Origin: JAKAFX01 sp049965715
GTDB taxonomy: Archaea > Thermoplasmatota > Thermoplasmata > Thermoplasmatales > Thermoplasmataceae
Assembly (NCBI GenBank): GCA_049965715.1
Contig: JBMFWA010000007.1
Span: 12,976-76,975 of the forward strand
Direction of reading: 5' to 3'
DNA length: 64,000 nucleotides
Both the position numbers and the translations under genes were made by a program. The notes below the pieces were generated by a model, which saw nothing but the letters and a program-made list of their open reading frames with translations, did no database searches and was not told the DNA's origin. The first letter of the stretch is position 1. Every line of letters starts with the position of its first letter. Below, piece by piece: positions 1 to 8,998 of this stretch.

Positions 1-721
1 TCATGAGCTTATCCATGTCTTCCCTTTCCGGCTCCAGTACTCCAAGGTGATCAGCTATGATCACGTTTCCTGTATTAAAGCCGGCCGCCTTGAGCAGGTA
101 TGCAGTGGCAAGATTGGCAGCGCCTGAACCTATCAGGGCAATTCTGACATCTCCTTTCTTTTTGCCCACGATCCTCAGTGCGTTGATAAGACCAGCAAGC
201 GTTATGGACGCTGTTCCAAGCTGATCGTCATGCCATACTGGTATGTTCATGGTTTTCTGAAGTTCATCAAGTATGAAGAAACACTTCGGTGACTCTATGT
301 CTTCAAGGTTGATCGCGCCAAAGGACGGTTCCAGGGATCTGACAACTGAATTGAAATGTTCTCTTGAATCAGTCTTTACTGGCAGGGGAATTGCGTTTAT
401 TCCTCCAAGATAGTTGAATATGAGCGCCTTTCCCTCCATCACGGGCATCGCAGCTTCAGGGCCTATGTTACCAAGCCCAAGTACCCTTGTCCCGTCAGTA
501 ACGATTGCCACGCTGTTCCATCTGCCTGTGAGTTCAAAAGAGAGGTCACGATCTTCCTTTATCTTTTCTGAAACAGCGGCTACGCCAGGCGTGTACCATA
601 TGGAAAAGTCCCCAAGCTTATTGATCGGGACCTTTGGCATGGTGTTTATCTTACCCCTGTACTTCTGTGAATATTTTATAGCCAACCTATTGAAATTGGC
701 AGTCCTTTCCTCATCGTTCAT
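1..721 (-). CDS. Malic enzyme (oxidative decarboxylation of malate), 3' end beyond window
   Basis: The first 240 residues of a malate-oxidising malic enzyme are visible; the C-terminus runs off the left edge. The N-terminal malic domain is seen in the motif YTPGVA (about residues 43-48), in GNIGPEAAMPVMEGKA and in WHDDQLGTA, which carries metal-binding acidic residues. The NAD(P)-binding Rossmann motif IGSGAAN follows. The family converts malate to pyruvate and CO2 with reduction of NAD or NADP in the cytoplasm; cofactor preference cannot be read from this part. The start chosen is the ATG at 721-719 (MNDEERT), the first ATG before the conserved domain. It is divergent from the acetyltransferase at 834, with about 110 nt between the two starts. 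Confidence 0.9.
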   Translation of the reverse strand, partial: MNDEERTANFNRLAIKYSQKYRGKINTMPKVPINKLGDFSIWYTPGVAAVSEKIKEDRDLSFELTGRWNSVAIVTDGTRVLGLGNIGPEAAMPVMEGKALIFNYLGGINAIPLPVKTDSREHFNSVVRSLEPSFGAINLEDIESPKCFFILDELQKTMNIPVWHDDQLGTASITLAGLINALRIVGKKKGDVRIALIGSGAANLATAYLLKAAGFNTGNVIIADHLGVLEPEREDMDKLM

Positions 722-804
722 AATATCAGGTATTTAAAGAATGACCGCGACCCTAATTAAGGATGCCGCTAACCATTTGCCTGTAAAATATTCAAAAGTT
801 TGAC

Positions 805-813
805 TTTATATAT
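805..813 (+). promoter_or_regulatory. TATA box of the acetyltransferase gene
   Basis: TTTATATAT is centred 25 nt before the ATG at 834, the distance expected for an archaeal TATA box when transcription begins at or next to the start codon. No ribosome-binding site precedes the ATG, so the mRNA is probably leaderless. Confidence 0.6.
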
Positions 814-833
814 GATAAATAAAATATCTCCTC

Positions 834-1769
834 ATGGAACTTAACAACATAAAGCTGGACTGGAATATCATTCTTGAACCCTACATCTCATACCTGGAAA
901 AGGAATACAAATCCACAAGTGTAAGAGAAAAAATGCAACCAATCATAGGCAGGTTGATGGAAAACAGGATCAAGTCCAGAGTCGTGATATCCGGAGGCAA
1001 AGTGGCCTGCTACGGGTTTTTTATGGAACCTGAAATGTTTTCAGACAGAGTATACGGAAATATCGGATTTGTATCCGCAGAAACGTGGTCGGTACAGAGA
1101 CTTGATACTGTATTATCATGGATTGTAACCGAGTCAGAACACATGGGAAAGATCCCGTTTATACAGGACATTTTCAATCGGGGGCCAGAGGCGGACGATT
1201 TTCTCGGATCAAAGGGATTCCGTAAACTGGAAAGGGTGAAGATGGAACTTGATCTGGGCACATTTAATCAGATTCCGAAGGAGATTGCAGGTGATTTTAT
1301 TTTCTCGGGTCTTGAAGATATAGATATAACAGAATTTTCAGATGCCGAATATCTGTCTTATCGGGATACCCCGGACAGCGTAATGTTCGGAACCAGGAGG
1401 GATGAAAGGTTAAAACTTACGGGCGCCCTTTTTACAGAGGATCTGTATGGAAAGGTTGACTACTCATCATCGTTGTTATGCAGGAAGGGTGGAGATCTGG
1501 CGGGTGCCATCGTTGTTGCAGAATCGAGCGATGAAGCCGGGAAAACAGGCGGTTTTATTCTTACGATCTTCGTAAAACCCAACTACAGGAAAACGGGCCT
1601 GGGTAAAGCATTGCTGTTAAAGTCGTTGAATGAGATGAAGCAGAGCGGTAAAAACTCAGCAATTCTGTGGGTCACCGAATCAAACGAGGCAAAGGTTATG
1701 TACGAAAATGTTGGCTTCAGAAAGTCAGAAACAATGAAGGAGGTACTCTACTTCAAAAATGTAGTATGA
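834..1769 (+). CDS. GNAT-family N-acetyltransferase
   Basis: A 311-residue protein with a GNAT fold in its C-terminal half. The acetyl-CoA pyrophosphate-binding loop is YRKTGLGKALL (about residues 253-263, the R-x-x-G-x-G type), followed by LWVTESNEAKVMYENVGF, the typical last strands and helix of the fold. The N-terminal 150 residues look like a divergent, possibly degenerate first GNAT domain (KIPFIQDIF...FLGSKGFRKLERVKMELDL repeats the end-of-domain pattern). Family members transfer an acetyl group from acetyl-CoA to an amine; the substrate here is unknown. It is monocistronic, facing away from the malic enzyme and convergent with the unknown gene that ends at 1783. Confidence 0.8.
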   Translation: MELNNIKLDWNIILEPYISYLEKEYKSTSVREKMQPIIGRLMENRIKSRVVISGGKVACYGFFMEPEMFSDRVYGNIGFVSAETWSVQRLDTVLSWIVTESEHMGKIPFIQDIFNRGPEADDFLGSKGFRKLERVKMELDLGTFNQIPKEIAGDFIFSGLEDIDITEFSDAEYLSYRDTPDSVMFGTRRDERLKLTGALFTEDLYGKVDYSSSLLCRKGGDLAGAIVVAESSDEAGKTGGFILTIFVKPNYRKTGLGKALLLKSLNEMKQSGKNSAILWVTESNEAKVMYENVGFRKSETMKEVLYFKNVV

Positions 1770-1782
1770 CTTTTACCGGTAT

Positions 1783-2730
1783 TCATAATAAAAGTTCGCT
1801 TTGTAGCCATTTAGCGGCAGTCTCACCAATCATCGCGTCATATTTTGATTTCATCTGCTCGAGAATTTCCAGTGTTATGTGATCTCCGAGAACCCATTCA
1901 CTGTCAGAGAGATTCAGAATATTCAATGATTTAAGCTGTTCGATTGCAGTTCCTGTCGAAATCTGTCTTGGCAGTTTTCTGCTGTTTCTTGATTTAAGGT
2001 TATACATTACCGTCCTCAAGTTCCTTGAAACTGTGAAAGGAACATAATCCTCTGATTGTTCAAGATTCCGAAAGCTTTTTTTCAAACCCTCAAGAATGCT
2101 ACCTCTGTCTAAATCTGAGTCTGGAACACACTGTGACGACGGAACCAGATAGGAGACAGAACCTGTTGCACCATTTTGTGAGCAGTTAATCAAAAACAAA
2201 TTCCTGCATTCCTTTGAGATCTGTAGTTCTCTGCACACACATATGAAATCAGGAATTTGTGCAGGTTCTATAAGGTCCATCATGTATTTAGGCATAAAAT
2301 CATCAGGAATCTCAGCTCCGTTCTTAATGGCGAAAATCGCCTCATCGGTTCTCACCGGCATTTTATGGACTTCAAAATCATCTCTCACAATCATGTCTAG
2401 CAATAGCCTGAATGAGTCCTCAATTCCGATGCGTCCAGTCAATTTAATATGTTTTTCATGATGTTTAATTCTGGGCTCCGCGATGGTATCCATGTTATTG
2501 AAATCAAGATTGAAGCCGGATACAGAAGCTGTGATTCTTATACCAAATTCCTTCAGTTTATCGGTCAGGAATTCAATATCTGAGGGCCCTCCATTCATTC
2601 GCAGATTCTCCAAGGAATACGGTGCACATACAGGTGAAATTTCTCCATACAGTCCATTTATCCCAGAGTCACCGAGCTTTGCCATACTGATGACATAATT
2701 AATTGAATTCTCAATTTCCGAAGCTGTCAT
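1783..2730 (-). CDS. Unknown protein, 315 aa, possibly Thermoplasmata-specific
   Basis: I do not recognise this protein. It is soluble by inspection (no signal peptide or membrane segment), mixed alpha/beta in appearance, starting at ATG 2730 (MTASEIENS). The C-terminal part contains LNLSDSEW followed by a GDH and amphipathic helices. A very similar string, LNLSDRQW followed by TGD, occurs near the N-terminus of the divergently transcribed neighbour at 2803/2833, so the two may share a small domain. The central part has several cysteines (CVCRELQISKEC) that do not form a convincing metal motif. Only 72-102 nt separate the two starts, so they may share control. Confidence 0.6.
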   Translation of the reverse strand: MTASEIENSINYVISMAKLGDSGINGLYGEISPVCAPYSLENLRMNGGPSDIEFLTDKLKEFGIRITASVSGFNLDFNNMDTIAEPRIKHHEKHIKLTGRIGIEDSFRLLLDMIVRDDFEVHKMPVRTDEAIFAIKNGAEIPDDFMPKYMMDLIEPAQIPDFICVCRELQISKECRNLFLINCSQNGATGSVSYLVPSSQCVPDSDLDRGSILEGLKKSFRNLEQSEDYVPFTVSRNLRTVMYNLKSRNSRKLPRQISTGTAIEQLKSLNILNLSDSEWVLGDHITLEILEQMKSKYDAMIGETAAKWLQSELLL

Positions 2731-2802
2731 GTTACAGTGAATACCATTTTATTATAATCATTTTTTGAGAATTATTTCAATCTGAGCAATGCAGGGGGTT
2801 TT

Positions 2803-3540
2803 ATGATAATTATCCAGAATTTCATATTTATAATGCCTACAGTGAAAAAAAGAAATTTTTTGAGTCCAACACGTGTCGATAAGATTAAATATGGTATTTC
2901 ATTGTTAAATCTAAGTGACAGGCAGTGGTTCATGATGACAGGTGATCGCTTCAATTATTACCTCAAGCTGGTTATAAATGCCAGTATGGACGATTATTCA
3001 CAGTTGCTCGATTTCATAGGGAATGATGAATTGCTGTCTGAGTCAGAGCAGTTTGAGCTGGTTAATCTTATCAAGAGAAGTATGGCATCGCTGAATTCAA
3101 GATATAATATTCGCGTGATAAATACATCCACAGGACTTGAGGAAAACCCGCCAATTACAATTGCGGATGATTTTGGTGAAACATCAGTTTTTGAGGGATA
3201 CGAACAGAAGTATGGGATAACATGGAGTGTGTATTCCCCCAATATCAAGTATTCAGAAAGCCCTGTCAAGAGGTGGCTGTATAACCAGAGAGTGATGACA
3301 ATACTTGGTGACCTGCTTGGTGAAAGCATCAGTGGAAAGAGCCAGGATTACTTCCACACTCCTCCATGGATAATGGGGAAGGGAAACGCTGCTGGAATGA
3401 AATATCAGCCATTGCAGGACATAATAAACAATGCTATATCTAACCGATTCCTGCCAAGCTGGGAGTATCTTATCATAAGAGGGATACCCAGCGAATTCGT
3501 AAATGCTATGAGAGAAGCATCGCCGGATTTCCCGCAATAG
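2803..3540 (+). CDS. Unknown protein, up to 245 aa, divergent partner of the 1783-2730 gene
   Basis: Unrecognised soluble protein. Two starts are possible: ATG 2803 (MIIIQNF) after a weak AGGGGG stretch, or ATG 2833 (MPTVKKRN); the ten extra hydrophobic residues of the longer form look unnatural, and I favour 2833. Near the N-terminus the sequence LLNLSDRQWFMMTGD resembles LNLSDSEW..GD at the C-terminus of the divergent neighbour. The rest is rich in aromatic residues and ends with ASPDFPQ. No catalytic or DNA-binding motif is evident. The stop is about 50 nt before the antiporter gene, which has its own TATA-like sequence. Confidence 0.55.
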   Translation: MIIIQNFIFIMPTVKKRNFLSPTRVDKIKYGISLLNLSDRQWFMMTGDRFNYYLKLVINASMDDYSQLLDFIGNDELLSESEQFELVNLIKRSMASLNSRYNIRVINTSTGLEENPPITIADDFGETSVFEGYEQKYGITWSVYSPNIKYSESPVKRWLYNQRVMTILGDLLGESISGKSQDYFHTPPWIMGKGNAAGMKYQPLQDIINNAISNRFLPSWEYLIIRGIPSEFVNAMREASPDFPQ

Positions 3541-3592
3541 ATCATTTTGTTGCCAACAGATTTAAATCCGCGGTCAAATAGAGTAATTCACA

Positions 3593-4762
3593 ATGGATTT
3601 AATATCCTCACTTCTCATCATTCTTGCTGTCACAATCCTTTTCGGTTTCGTATCGGACAGATTCAATGTTTCAGATGTTCCTGGTGCACTAGTTGCAGGT
3701 TTGCTCCTGGGACCTGTAGGACTCGGCCTCATCACATTCAATTCATCGCTTGCTGCAATTTCTGACATTTCCGTCTTTTTCATTATTCTACTGATAGGTG
3801 TGCAGATCACCAGCGACCTCTTCCTGGAGAATGCCAGGAAGGCGTCTGTCTTTACAGCAACCAGCTTTCTTATACCTGTAGCAGTTATGACGCTGATCAC
3901 CATATATTTCTTCAATCTGGACCAGGTACAATCGATGATGGTATCCATCTCAATCGGCGTACCTTCGATTTCCATAGTTTCCGTAATTGTTCTCAAAAAC
4001 AAGTTGCATCTTACAGTTGACGGAAAGACACTCCTGTTCAGCGTGGTTCTTTCGGATCTAATATCAATAATAACCGTTGGATTCATGGGAAGAAGCAGTC
4101 TGGGAGGTATCTATTATATAGTTTACATTCTTCTTTTTTTCATTCTGATCTTCCTTATTGATAATCTGCTCAAGAAGCACTCAAAATACATCAGGAGAGT
4201 GGTAAGGTATGTAACATCGCAGGAGAAGGGTGAGGATGCAGCAATCTTTCTTGTCATAATACTTGGCCTCCTTGTTTCTGAGATTTTTCAGGTGATAGGG
4301 GTGTCATTCATTCTTGGTGCATTCTTCGCTGGCATGCTAATAAGTAAGGATCTGGTCGGCGATGAATTTTATGGAATACTGATCAGGACGCTGAGACGCT
4401 TCAATAACAGCTTCTTTGTACCGCTGTTCTTCGCTATCGCAGCCATAGAAGCAACCAGACCCGCATTCAGTGCAATTGGTCTACTGTTGACTCTGGTTGC
4501 CATCAGTGCCCTGCTTGGAGGAGTACTTGATTATTTTGCATCAAAGAAGTTCAACACAAGAATCAAGCATAAGACCTCAGTAGGCGTGCTTGGGTTAAGG
4601 GGATCAGTTGGCGTTATCGTTGCGACAGTAGCCCTGCAGAAAAACATACTCAGCGATCAGCTTTATTCAATAGTATTGATAGGAATAGTAATCCTGTCGG
4701 TGGTGATGTCAGTTCTAGTCCAGGAAAAAATAGTGCCTGGGGTGCTTCAACAGGGGCAGTAG
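3593..4762 (+). CDS. CPA2-type Na+(K+)/H+ antiporter membrane protein
   Basis: A 389-residue polytopic membrane protein with about 11-12 hydrophobic segments, matching the membrane core of the monovalent cation:proton antiporter-2 family (KefB/NapA/GerN type). Family-like pieces are VPGALVAGLLLGPVGLGL near the N-terminus, ISVFFIILLIGVQ, GVSFILGAFFAGMLIS in the middle, and the C-terminal GLRGSVGVIVATVAL. No cytosolic RCK/TrkA-N domain is fused. The family exchanges Na+ or K+ for H+ across the cytoplasmic membrane; in an acidophile such a carrier would serve ion or pH balance (inference). A TATA-like TTTAAAT at 3561-3567 lies 29 nt before the ATG, fitting a leaderless transcript. Confidence 0.85.
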   Translation: MDLISSLLIILAVTILFGFVSDRFNVSDVPGALVAGLLLGPVGLGLITFNSSLAAISDISVFFIILLIGVQITSDLFLENARKASVFTATSFLIPVAVMTLITIYFFNLDQVQSMMVSISIGVPSISIVSVIVLKNKLHLTVDGKTLLFSVVLSDLISIITVGFMGRSSLGGIYYIVYILLFFILIFLIDNLLKKHSKYIRRVVRYVTSQEKGEDAAIFLVIILGLLVSEIFQVIGVSFILGAFFAGMLISKDLVGDEFYGILIRTLRRFNNSFFVPLFFAIAAIEATRPAFSAIGLLLTLVAISALLGGVLDYFASKKFNTRIKHKTSVGVLGLRGSVGVIVATVALQKNILSDQLYSIVLIGIVILSVVMSVLVQEKIVPGVLQQGQ

Positions 4763-4864
4763 ACACGAAACATCAAATATCAATAGTGGATTTTATATAT
4801 CTCTACAAGAATATTTCTCAACAAAGAATATAAATACAGTTTTGAATTGACGCTTCTACAAAGT

Positions 4865-4871
4865 GAAGGAG
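4865..4871 (+). promoter_or_regulatory. Ribosome-binding site deciding the rpl7ae start
   Basis: GAAGGAG lies 6 nt before ATG 4878. The upstream in-frame GTG at 4863 would place the ribosome site inside the coding region, so the ATG is taken as the true start. Confidence 0.6.
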
Positions 4872-4877
4872 ATTCAT

Positions 4878-5246
4878 ATGGATAAAGAATCATACGTAAA
4901 GTTTGAAACTCCCGAGTCACTGGAAAAAAATGTTCTAGATCTCGTGGAGAATTCATTCAGAAGCGGAAAAATCAAAAAGGGCACTAACGAAGTCATAAAG
5001 TCAGTTGAACGCGGGGAAAGCAAACTCGTTATAATTTCTGAGGATGTTACTCCTCCTGAAGTTGTCTACTATCTTCCAATGCTTTGTGATGAAAGAAAAG
5101 TCCCATATGTATATGTGAAAAAGAAGACTGATCTTGGCAGTAGAGTAGGGATATCAACTGCAGCATCTATTTCTGTTGTGGATTTTGGCAAGAGCGCTGA
5201 TCTCTACAATAAAATAGTGGCAGAAATATCATCTATTAAGAAATAG
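4878..5246 (+). CDS. rpl7ae: Ribosomal protein L7Ae
   Basis: A 122-residue protein of the L7Ae/L30e/S12e kink-turn-binding family. The conserved core is visible as KGTNEVIKSVERGESKLVIISEDVTPPE and VPYVYVKKKTDLG, then a short helical C-terminus. In archaea L7Ae belongs to the large subunit and also to box C/D and H/ACA RNPs and RNase P. It starts an operon with rps28e, rpl24e, ndk and the aIF5B gene, an order conserved in many archaea; the gap to rps28e is 8 nt. Confidence 0.96.
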   Translation: MDKESYVKFETPESLEKNVLDLVENSFRSGKIKKGTNEVIKSVERGESKLVIISEDVTPPEVVYYLPMLCDERKVPYVYVKKKTDLGSRVGISTAASISVVDFGKSADLYNKIVAEISSIKK

Positions 5247-5254
5247 GTGAATAA

Positions 5255-5464
5255 ATGGCAGACGATGCGACACCGGCAGAGGTACTCGAGTTGATGGGAA
5301 GAACTGGAATGGCTGGAGAAGCTACGACAGTTAAGGTCAGGGTACTTTCGGGCAGGGATCAGGGAAGAATAATCACTCGCAACGTCATGGGTCCCGTAAG
5401 GATCGGCGATGTTGTTATGCTGAGGGAAACAGCCAGAGAAGCTAAAAAGCTCTCGATCAGGTGA
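5255..5464 (+). CDS. rps28e: Ribosomal protein S28e
   Basis: A 69-residue protein with the S28e OB-fold signature: PAEVLELMGRTGMAGE, VKVRVLSGRDQGRIITRNV, and GPVRIGDVVMLRET. The C-terminal KKLSIR takes the place of the usual R-rich tail. The ATG is preceded by GGTGA (overlapping the rpl7ae stop), a spacing repeated in front of rpl24e and ndk. It is part of the small ribosomal subunit and the second gene of the operon. Confidence 0.95.
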   Translation: MADDATPAEVLELMGRTGMAGEATTVKVRVLSGRDQGRIITRNVMGPVRIGDVVMLRETAREAKKLSIR

Positions 5465-5469
5465 TAACA

Positions 5470-5673
5470 TTGGCTAGAAATTGCAGTTTTTGTGGTGTTG
5501 ACATCGAACCCGGTACCGGCGTTCTTTACATAAGGAAGGATGGTACCCTGCTAAACTTCTGCAGTAAGAAATGCAGGGTGAACATGCTTAAACTCAAAAG
5601 GGTATCGAGAAGAACCAGATGGACAAGAGAATTCCACAATGTCAAGAACATGAAGAAGAGGGCATCAAGTTAG
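5470..5673 (+). CDS. rpl24e: Ribosomal protein L24e (TTG start)
   Basis: A 67-residue zinc-ribbon ribosomal protein. The zinc ligands are two cysteine pairs, CSFC and CSKKC, with the L24e-typical FCSKKCR and RRTRWTREF segments. I place the start at TTG 5470 because AGGTGA at 5459-5464 then sits at the same distance as in the neighbouring genes; the alternative GTG 5461 overlaps that site. The end of S28e overlaps the ribosome site, so translation is probably coupled. Confidence 0.93.
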   Translation: MARNCSFCGVDIEPGTGVLYIRKDGTLLNFCSKKCRVNMLKLKRVSRRTRWTREFHNVKNMKKRASS

Positions 5674-5681
5674 GTGAATTG

Positions 5682-6128
5682 ATGTCAGAAAGAACTCTTG
5701 TGCTCATTAAGCCTGATGGCGTAAAGAGAAGACTGGTTGGAAAAATAATAAACAGGTTCGAGGAAAAGGGTCTCAAGATTGTTTCTATGAAGTTTATGCT
5801 TCTCACAAAGCCACAGGCCGAAAAGCATTATTCAGTTCATAAGGACAAACCCTTCTTCAAGGGTCTTGTCGATTACATAATATCAGGACCGATAGTTGCA
5901 ATGATTGTGGAAGGAAACAGTGCAATCAGCGTCGTAAGGCTTATGGCAGGTTCTACGGATGGAAGCAAGGCCTCTCCTGGAACCATCCGGGGTGACTTTT
6001 CATCCAGTGTTCAGAACAATATAGTTCATGCTTCAGATTCTGTTGACTCATACAACTATGAATCCCAAATATTCTTTAATCAATCTGAGATTATTGAATC
6101 TGAATATGGAGATGAGAGTCTCCTATGA
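5682..6128 (+). CDS. ndk: Nucleoside diphosphate kinase
   Basis: A 148-residue NDK, the normal length for the family, which moves the gamma-phosphate from one NTP to another NDP through a phosphohistidine. ERTLVLIKPDGVKRRLVG, the nucleotide-binding region SPGTIRGDF, and the active-site strand NIVHASDS with the phospho-accepting histidine are all present. The start is ATG 5682 with GGTGA 8 nt upstream, 8 nt after the rpl24e stop. Ndk between L24e and aIF5B is a common archaeal arrangement. Confidence 0.95.
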   Translation: MSERTLVLIKPDGVKRRLVGKIINRFEEKGLKIVSMKFMLLTKPQAEKHYSVHKDKPFFKGLVDYIISGPIVAMIVEGNSAISVVRLMAGSTDGSKASPGTIRGDFSSSVQNNIVHASDSVDSYNYESQIFFNQSEIIESEYGDESLL

Positions 6129-6138
6129 AGATGATCTT

Positions 6139-7896
6139 ATGGAACAAAAGAATAAAGGATTCAGGCAGCCGATTGTATGCGTTCTAGGTCACGTTGACCA
6201 TGGAAAGACAACGCTCCTTGACGCCATAAGAGGTACATCCATTGCAAAGGGCGAAGCCGGTGGTATAACACAAAGGATAGGGGCCACTGATATAGATTCA
6301 GCAAGGATAGAAAAGATAGCCAAGGACCTCCTTAAGGGCGCAAAACTCAAAATTCCAGGTTTGTTATTCATAGACACACCAGGTCATGTGGCCTTTGCAA
6401 ACATGCGCTCACGTGGTGGCGCTCTTGCTGATATAGCTATTCTGGTTGTCGATATCAATGATGGCATAATGCCACAAACCGCCGAATCAATCAACATTCT
6501 GAAGAAATTCAAGACTCCATTTATCGTCGCCGCTAATAAGATCGATCTGATCGATCTGTACAGATCGACAAAAAACAAACTCATCCTGGAAGCTCTCAAG
6601 GAACAGAGGGAAGAATACCTTGATGCGCTGGACAAGAAACTCTATAATTTAGTGAGTTCCCTTTATTCATACGGTTTTTCCTCAGATCGTTACGACAGAA
6701 TATCTGATTTCTCAAAAACACTTGCCATTGTTCCTGTTAGCGCAAAATCCGGACTCGGAATTCCGGACTTGCTGATGGTGATTTCAGGACTGGCACAGAA
6801 ATTCCTTGAAAATGACATATCTGTAAAAGGAAACGAGTCTGGGATGGGAACAGTAATAGAAGTAAAGGTAGAAAGTTCTCTGGGTACAACTCTGGATACA
6901 ATTCTTTATCAGGGAAAAATCAAGAGAGGAGATACAATTGCACTTGACACAAAAGCCGGGCCTAAAACCACCAAGGTGAAGGCATTATTCGTAAACAGTG
7001 GAAGGACAATGAAAGACCTCAAGGAAAGGGAGAGAATAAATGCGGCTGCAGGCATAAGAATACTGATTTCTGATAAACATGAGGTAATTCCGGGATCTCC
7101 GCTGATGGTGATCAGAGATGATCCCACAGAGGCATTCAAATATATTGTTGAGCAGTCAAAGCCTAACATCCAGCTCTCAGAGGATGGTGTTACTGTTCGT
7201 GCAGATGCTCTCGGATCTCTGGAGGCTATAAGTTATGAACTCGCTCAGAACGGCATACATATCAGGAATGCAAGCATTGGTGACATTACCAGAAGGGATA
7301 TAACAGACATCAGCACGATTAATAACCCTCTTGACAGGGTTATTGTAGGGTTCAATGTGTCCATACTGCCGGAAGCCAGAAATTCATCAATGTCCACCGA
7401 CATTGCGATCATAAACGGCAACGTGATATACTCACTTGTAGATGAATGCCTCAAGTGGAGAGAGTCAAAGGCACATGAACTGGAGGAGTCAAGGAAAGAA
7501 TCCATGCCGATTCCATCTAAAATCACCATCATGCCGGAATATATATTCAGGAGCACAAAGCCAGTAATAGTCGGAGTAAAGGTGCATTCAGGGAGAATAA
7601 AAGTCGGTGACAGTCTCATAAAGGGTGATGGACGGTATGGAGGTGTAATAAAGAGCATCCGCGAGGGCGAGATTAGTAAAAAATTTGCTGAAGCCGGAAC
7701 GGAAGTTGCAGTCGCAATAGACGGTGTGACCCTTAACCGTCAGATCCTTCCGGGCGAGACTCTTTACGTTGATATCAACGAGAACGTGGTCAGGAATCTC
7801 AGACAGAATAACCTGGATCCAGAAACAATGAAGACGCTCGACGAGATAATCCGCATAAAGAGAAAGGATAACATTTTCTGGGGCACAAAAGCCTGA
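6139..7896 (+). CDS. infB: Translation initiation factor aIF5B (IF2-type GTPase)
   Basis: A 585-residue GTPase promoting ribosomal subunit joining and initiator tRNA positioning. GTPase motifs are in order: G1 GHVDHGKTT near residue 17, G2 region GGITQRIGAT, G3 DTPGH, G4 NKID, G5 SAKSG. Domain II and the C-terminal domains (KPVIVGVKVHSGRIKVGD) follow. The start is ATG 6139 (MEQKNKGFRQ), 10 nt after the ndk stop; the open frame extends upstream into ndk but has no conserved residues there. The length fits archaeal aIF5B without an intein. Confidence 0.96.
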   Translation: MEQKNKGFRQPIVCVLGHVDHGKTTLLDAIRGTSIAKGEAGGITQRIGATDIDSARIEKIAKDLLKGAKLKIPGLLFIDTPGHVAFANMRSRGGALADIAILVVDINDGIMPQTAESINILKKFKTPFIVAANKIDLIDLYRSTKNKLILEALKEQREEYLDALDKKLYNLVSSLYSYGFSSDRYDRISDFSKTLAIVPVSAKSGLGIPDLLMVISGLAQKFLENDISVKGNESGMGTVIEVKVESSLGTTLDTILYQGKIKRGDTIALDTKAGPKTTKVKALFVNSGRTMKDLKERERINAAAGIRILISDKHEVIPGSPLMVIRDDPTEAFKYIVEQSKPNIQLSEDGVTVRADALGSLEAISYELAQNGIHIRNASIGDITRRDITDISTINNPLDRVIVGFNVSILPEARNSSMSTDIAIINGNVIYSLVDECLKWRESKAHELEESRKESMPIPSKITIMPEYIFRSTKPVIVGVKVHSGRIKVGDSLIKGDGRYGGVIKSIREGEISKKFAEAGTEVAVAIDGVTLNRQILPGETLYVDINENVVRNLRQNNLDPETMKTLDEIIRIKRKDNIFWGTKA

Positions 7897-8065
7897 TACC
7901 ATCTAACTGTTCAACAATGCTTTAGTAATTTTTTCATTTTCTCTTATTCTGAGGAAACTCATTTGATCCATAAGACAGACAGCATCTTGAGATCACCCCA
8001 TTTGTGTCAACTGTCTCTTTCAATTTCTTAGGTTCCTGGATATGAATCAGCGAAAATTTTCAGTA

Positions 8066-8998
8066 TCAGAATCTCGTAATGATCAGCTGAATTAAAGCCA
8101 GCATGAGAAATACTATTATTGCAACAATCTCATTGCCACCTTCCACCATGGGGACCACTAATGCACTTATAGGCAGCAGAATTGCAGTTTTGTAGATTGT
8201 TGAAGAATTGAGTATAGAAGATGCTGTGCGATCCCTTCCACGGTCGAATGAAAGTTTCATCAGATAGATCTCGGGAAGCGATCCTGCGATACCAGCAATA
8301 AATATCGAGGACAAAAGTTCGCCAACTGAAAGTATTTTGGAGACGTTCTGGATAATTTCCACAGTCGCAAACGATGATATTCCAATGGAAATCACAGATA
8401 TCACGAAAACTGTTAGTGAAAAGCTGCCTGTTGTAAATTCCACCGTGCTCTTTTCTGTGATGCCGGAGCCTGTGAAGTAATATGCAACAAAAATTAACAA
8501 CAGAAATATAGAACCAGCCCAGAAGAGCAGATGAAAAAAATAGGCTGAAAAGAGCAATACCACACCTGTCAAAACAGTATACACAGTAACCGTTGTGAAC
8601 TGTTCAGGCTGCCTTCGCTTATGGCCTAAGAGAATGAATACGATGAATGCAGCAATGATTACAGAATTTGAGCCTAGAATTGCGCCAAGTGAAATGGAAC
8701 TGCGCCTTTCCATTGTGGCAACTGCCACCAGTGCTATCTCATCTATGATTGATCCAAGAGACAGTATCACAGAGTTTGCCCTATCTCTGTGTTTAGAGAA
8801 ATGAGAGGATAGCGCGTATGTTTCATCGAAGAAAATTTCACCACCTATATAAAGAGATAATATCGATACCGGTATAGTCAAGATCTGAATCCATAGAACG
8901 GACGCATAATGAGAATTAAATAATATATATATAAATAGAATAAAAATAAAAAGAATCAGTAAAATAAAATTAAAATTACTTCGCAAACAATCACTCAA
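8066..8998 (-). CDS. CaCA-family cation exchanger-like membrane protein
   Basis: A 310-residue polytopic membrane protein resembling Ca2+:cation antiporters (YrbG/NCX type). The second alpha-repeat is clear: GIAGSLPEIYLMKLSFDRG with the acidic residue of the ion site, then SSILNSST. The first alpha-repeat is off-consensus: the usual G-T-S-L-P-E is replaced by LGSIIDEIALVAV, with LGAILGSNSV after it. The family exchanges Ca2+ (or another cation) for H+ or Na+; whether this member transports Ca2+ is uncertain because of that change. Its ATG overlaps the end of speD by 8 nt, so the two are one transcription unit. Confidence 0.75.
   Translation of the reverse strand: MSDCLRSNFNFILLILFIFILFIYILFNSHYASVLWIQILTIPVSILSLYIGGEIFFDETYALSSHFSKHRDRANSVILSLGSIIDEIALVAVATMERRSSISLGAILGSNSVIIAAFIVFILLGHKRRQPEQFTTVTVYTVLTGVVLLFSAYFFHLLFWAGSIFLLLIFVAYYFTGSGITEKSTVEFTTGSFSLTVFVISVISIGISSFATVEIIQNVSKILSVGELLSSIFIAGIAGSLPEIYLMKLSFDRGRDRTASSILNSSTIYKTAILLPISALVVPMVEGGNEIVAIIVFLMLALIQLIITRF

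Noticed and set aside
414..737. Plus-strand 107-codon frame
   Set aside because: Shadow of the malic enzyme gene, whose motifs are clear on the other strand.
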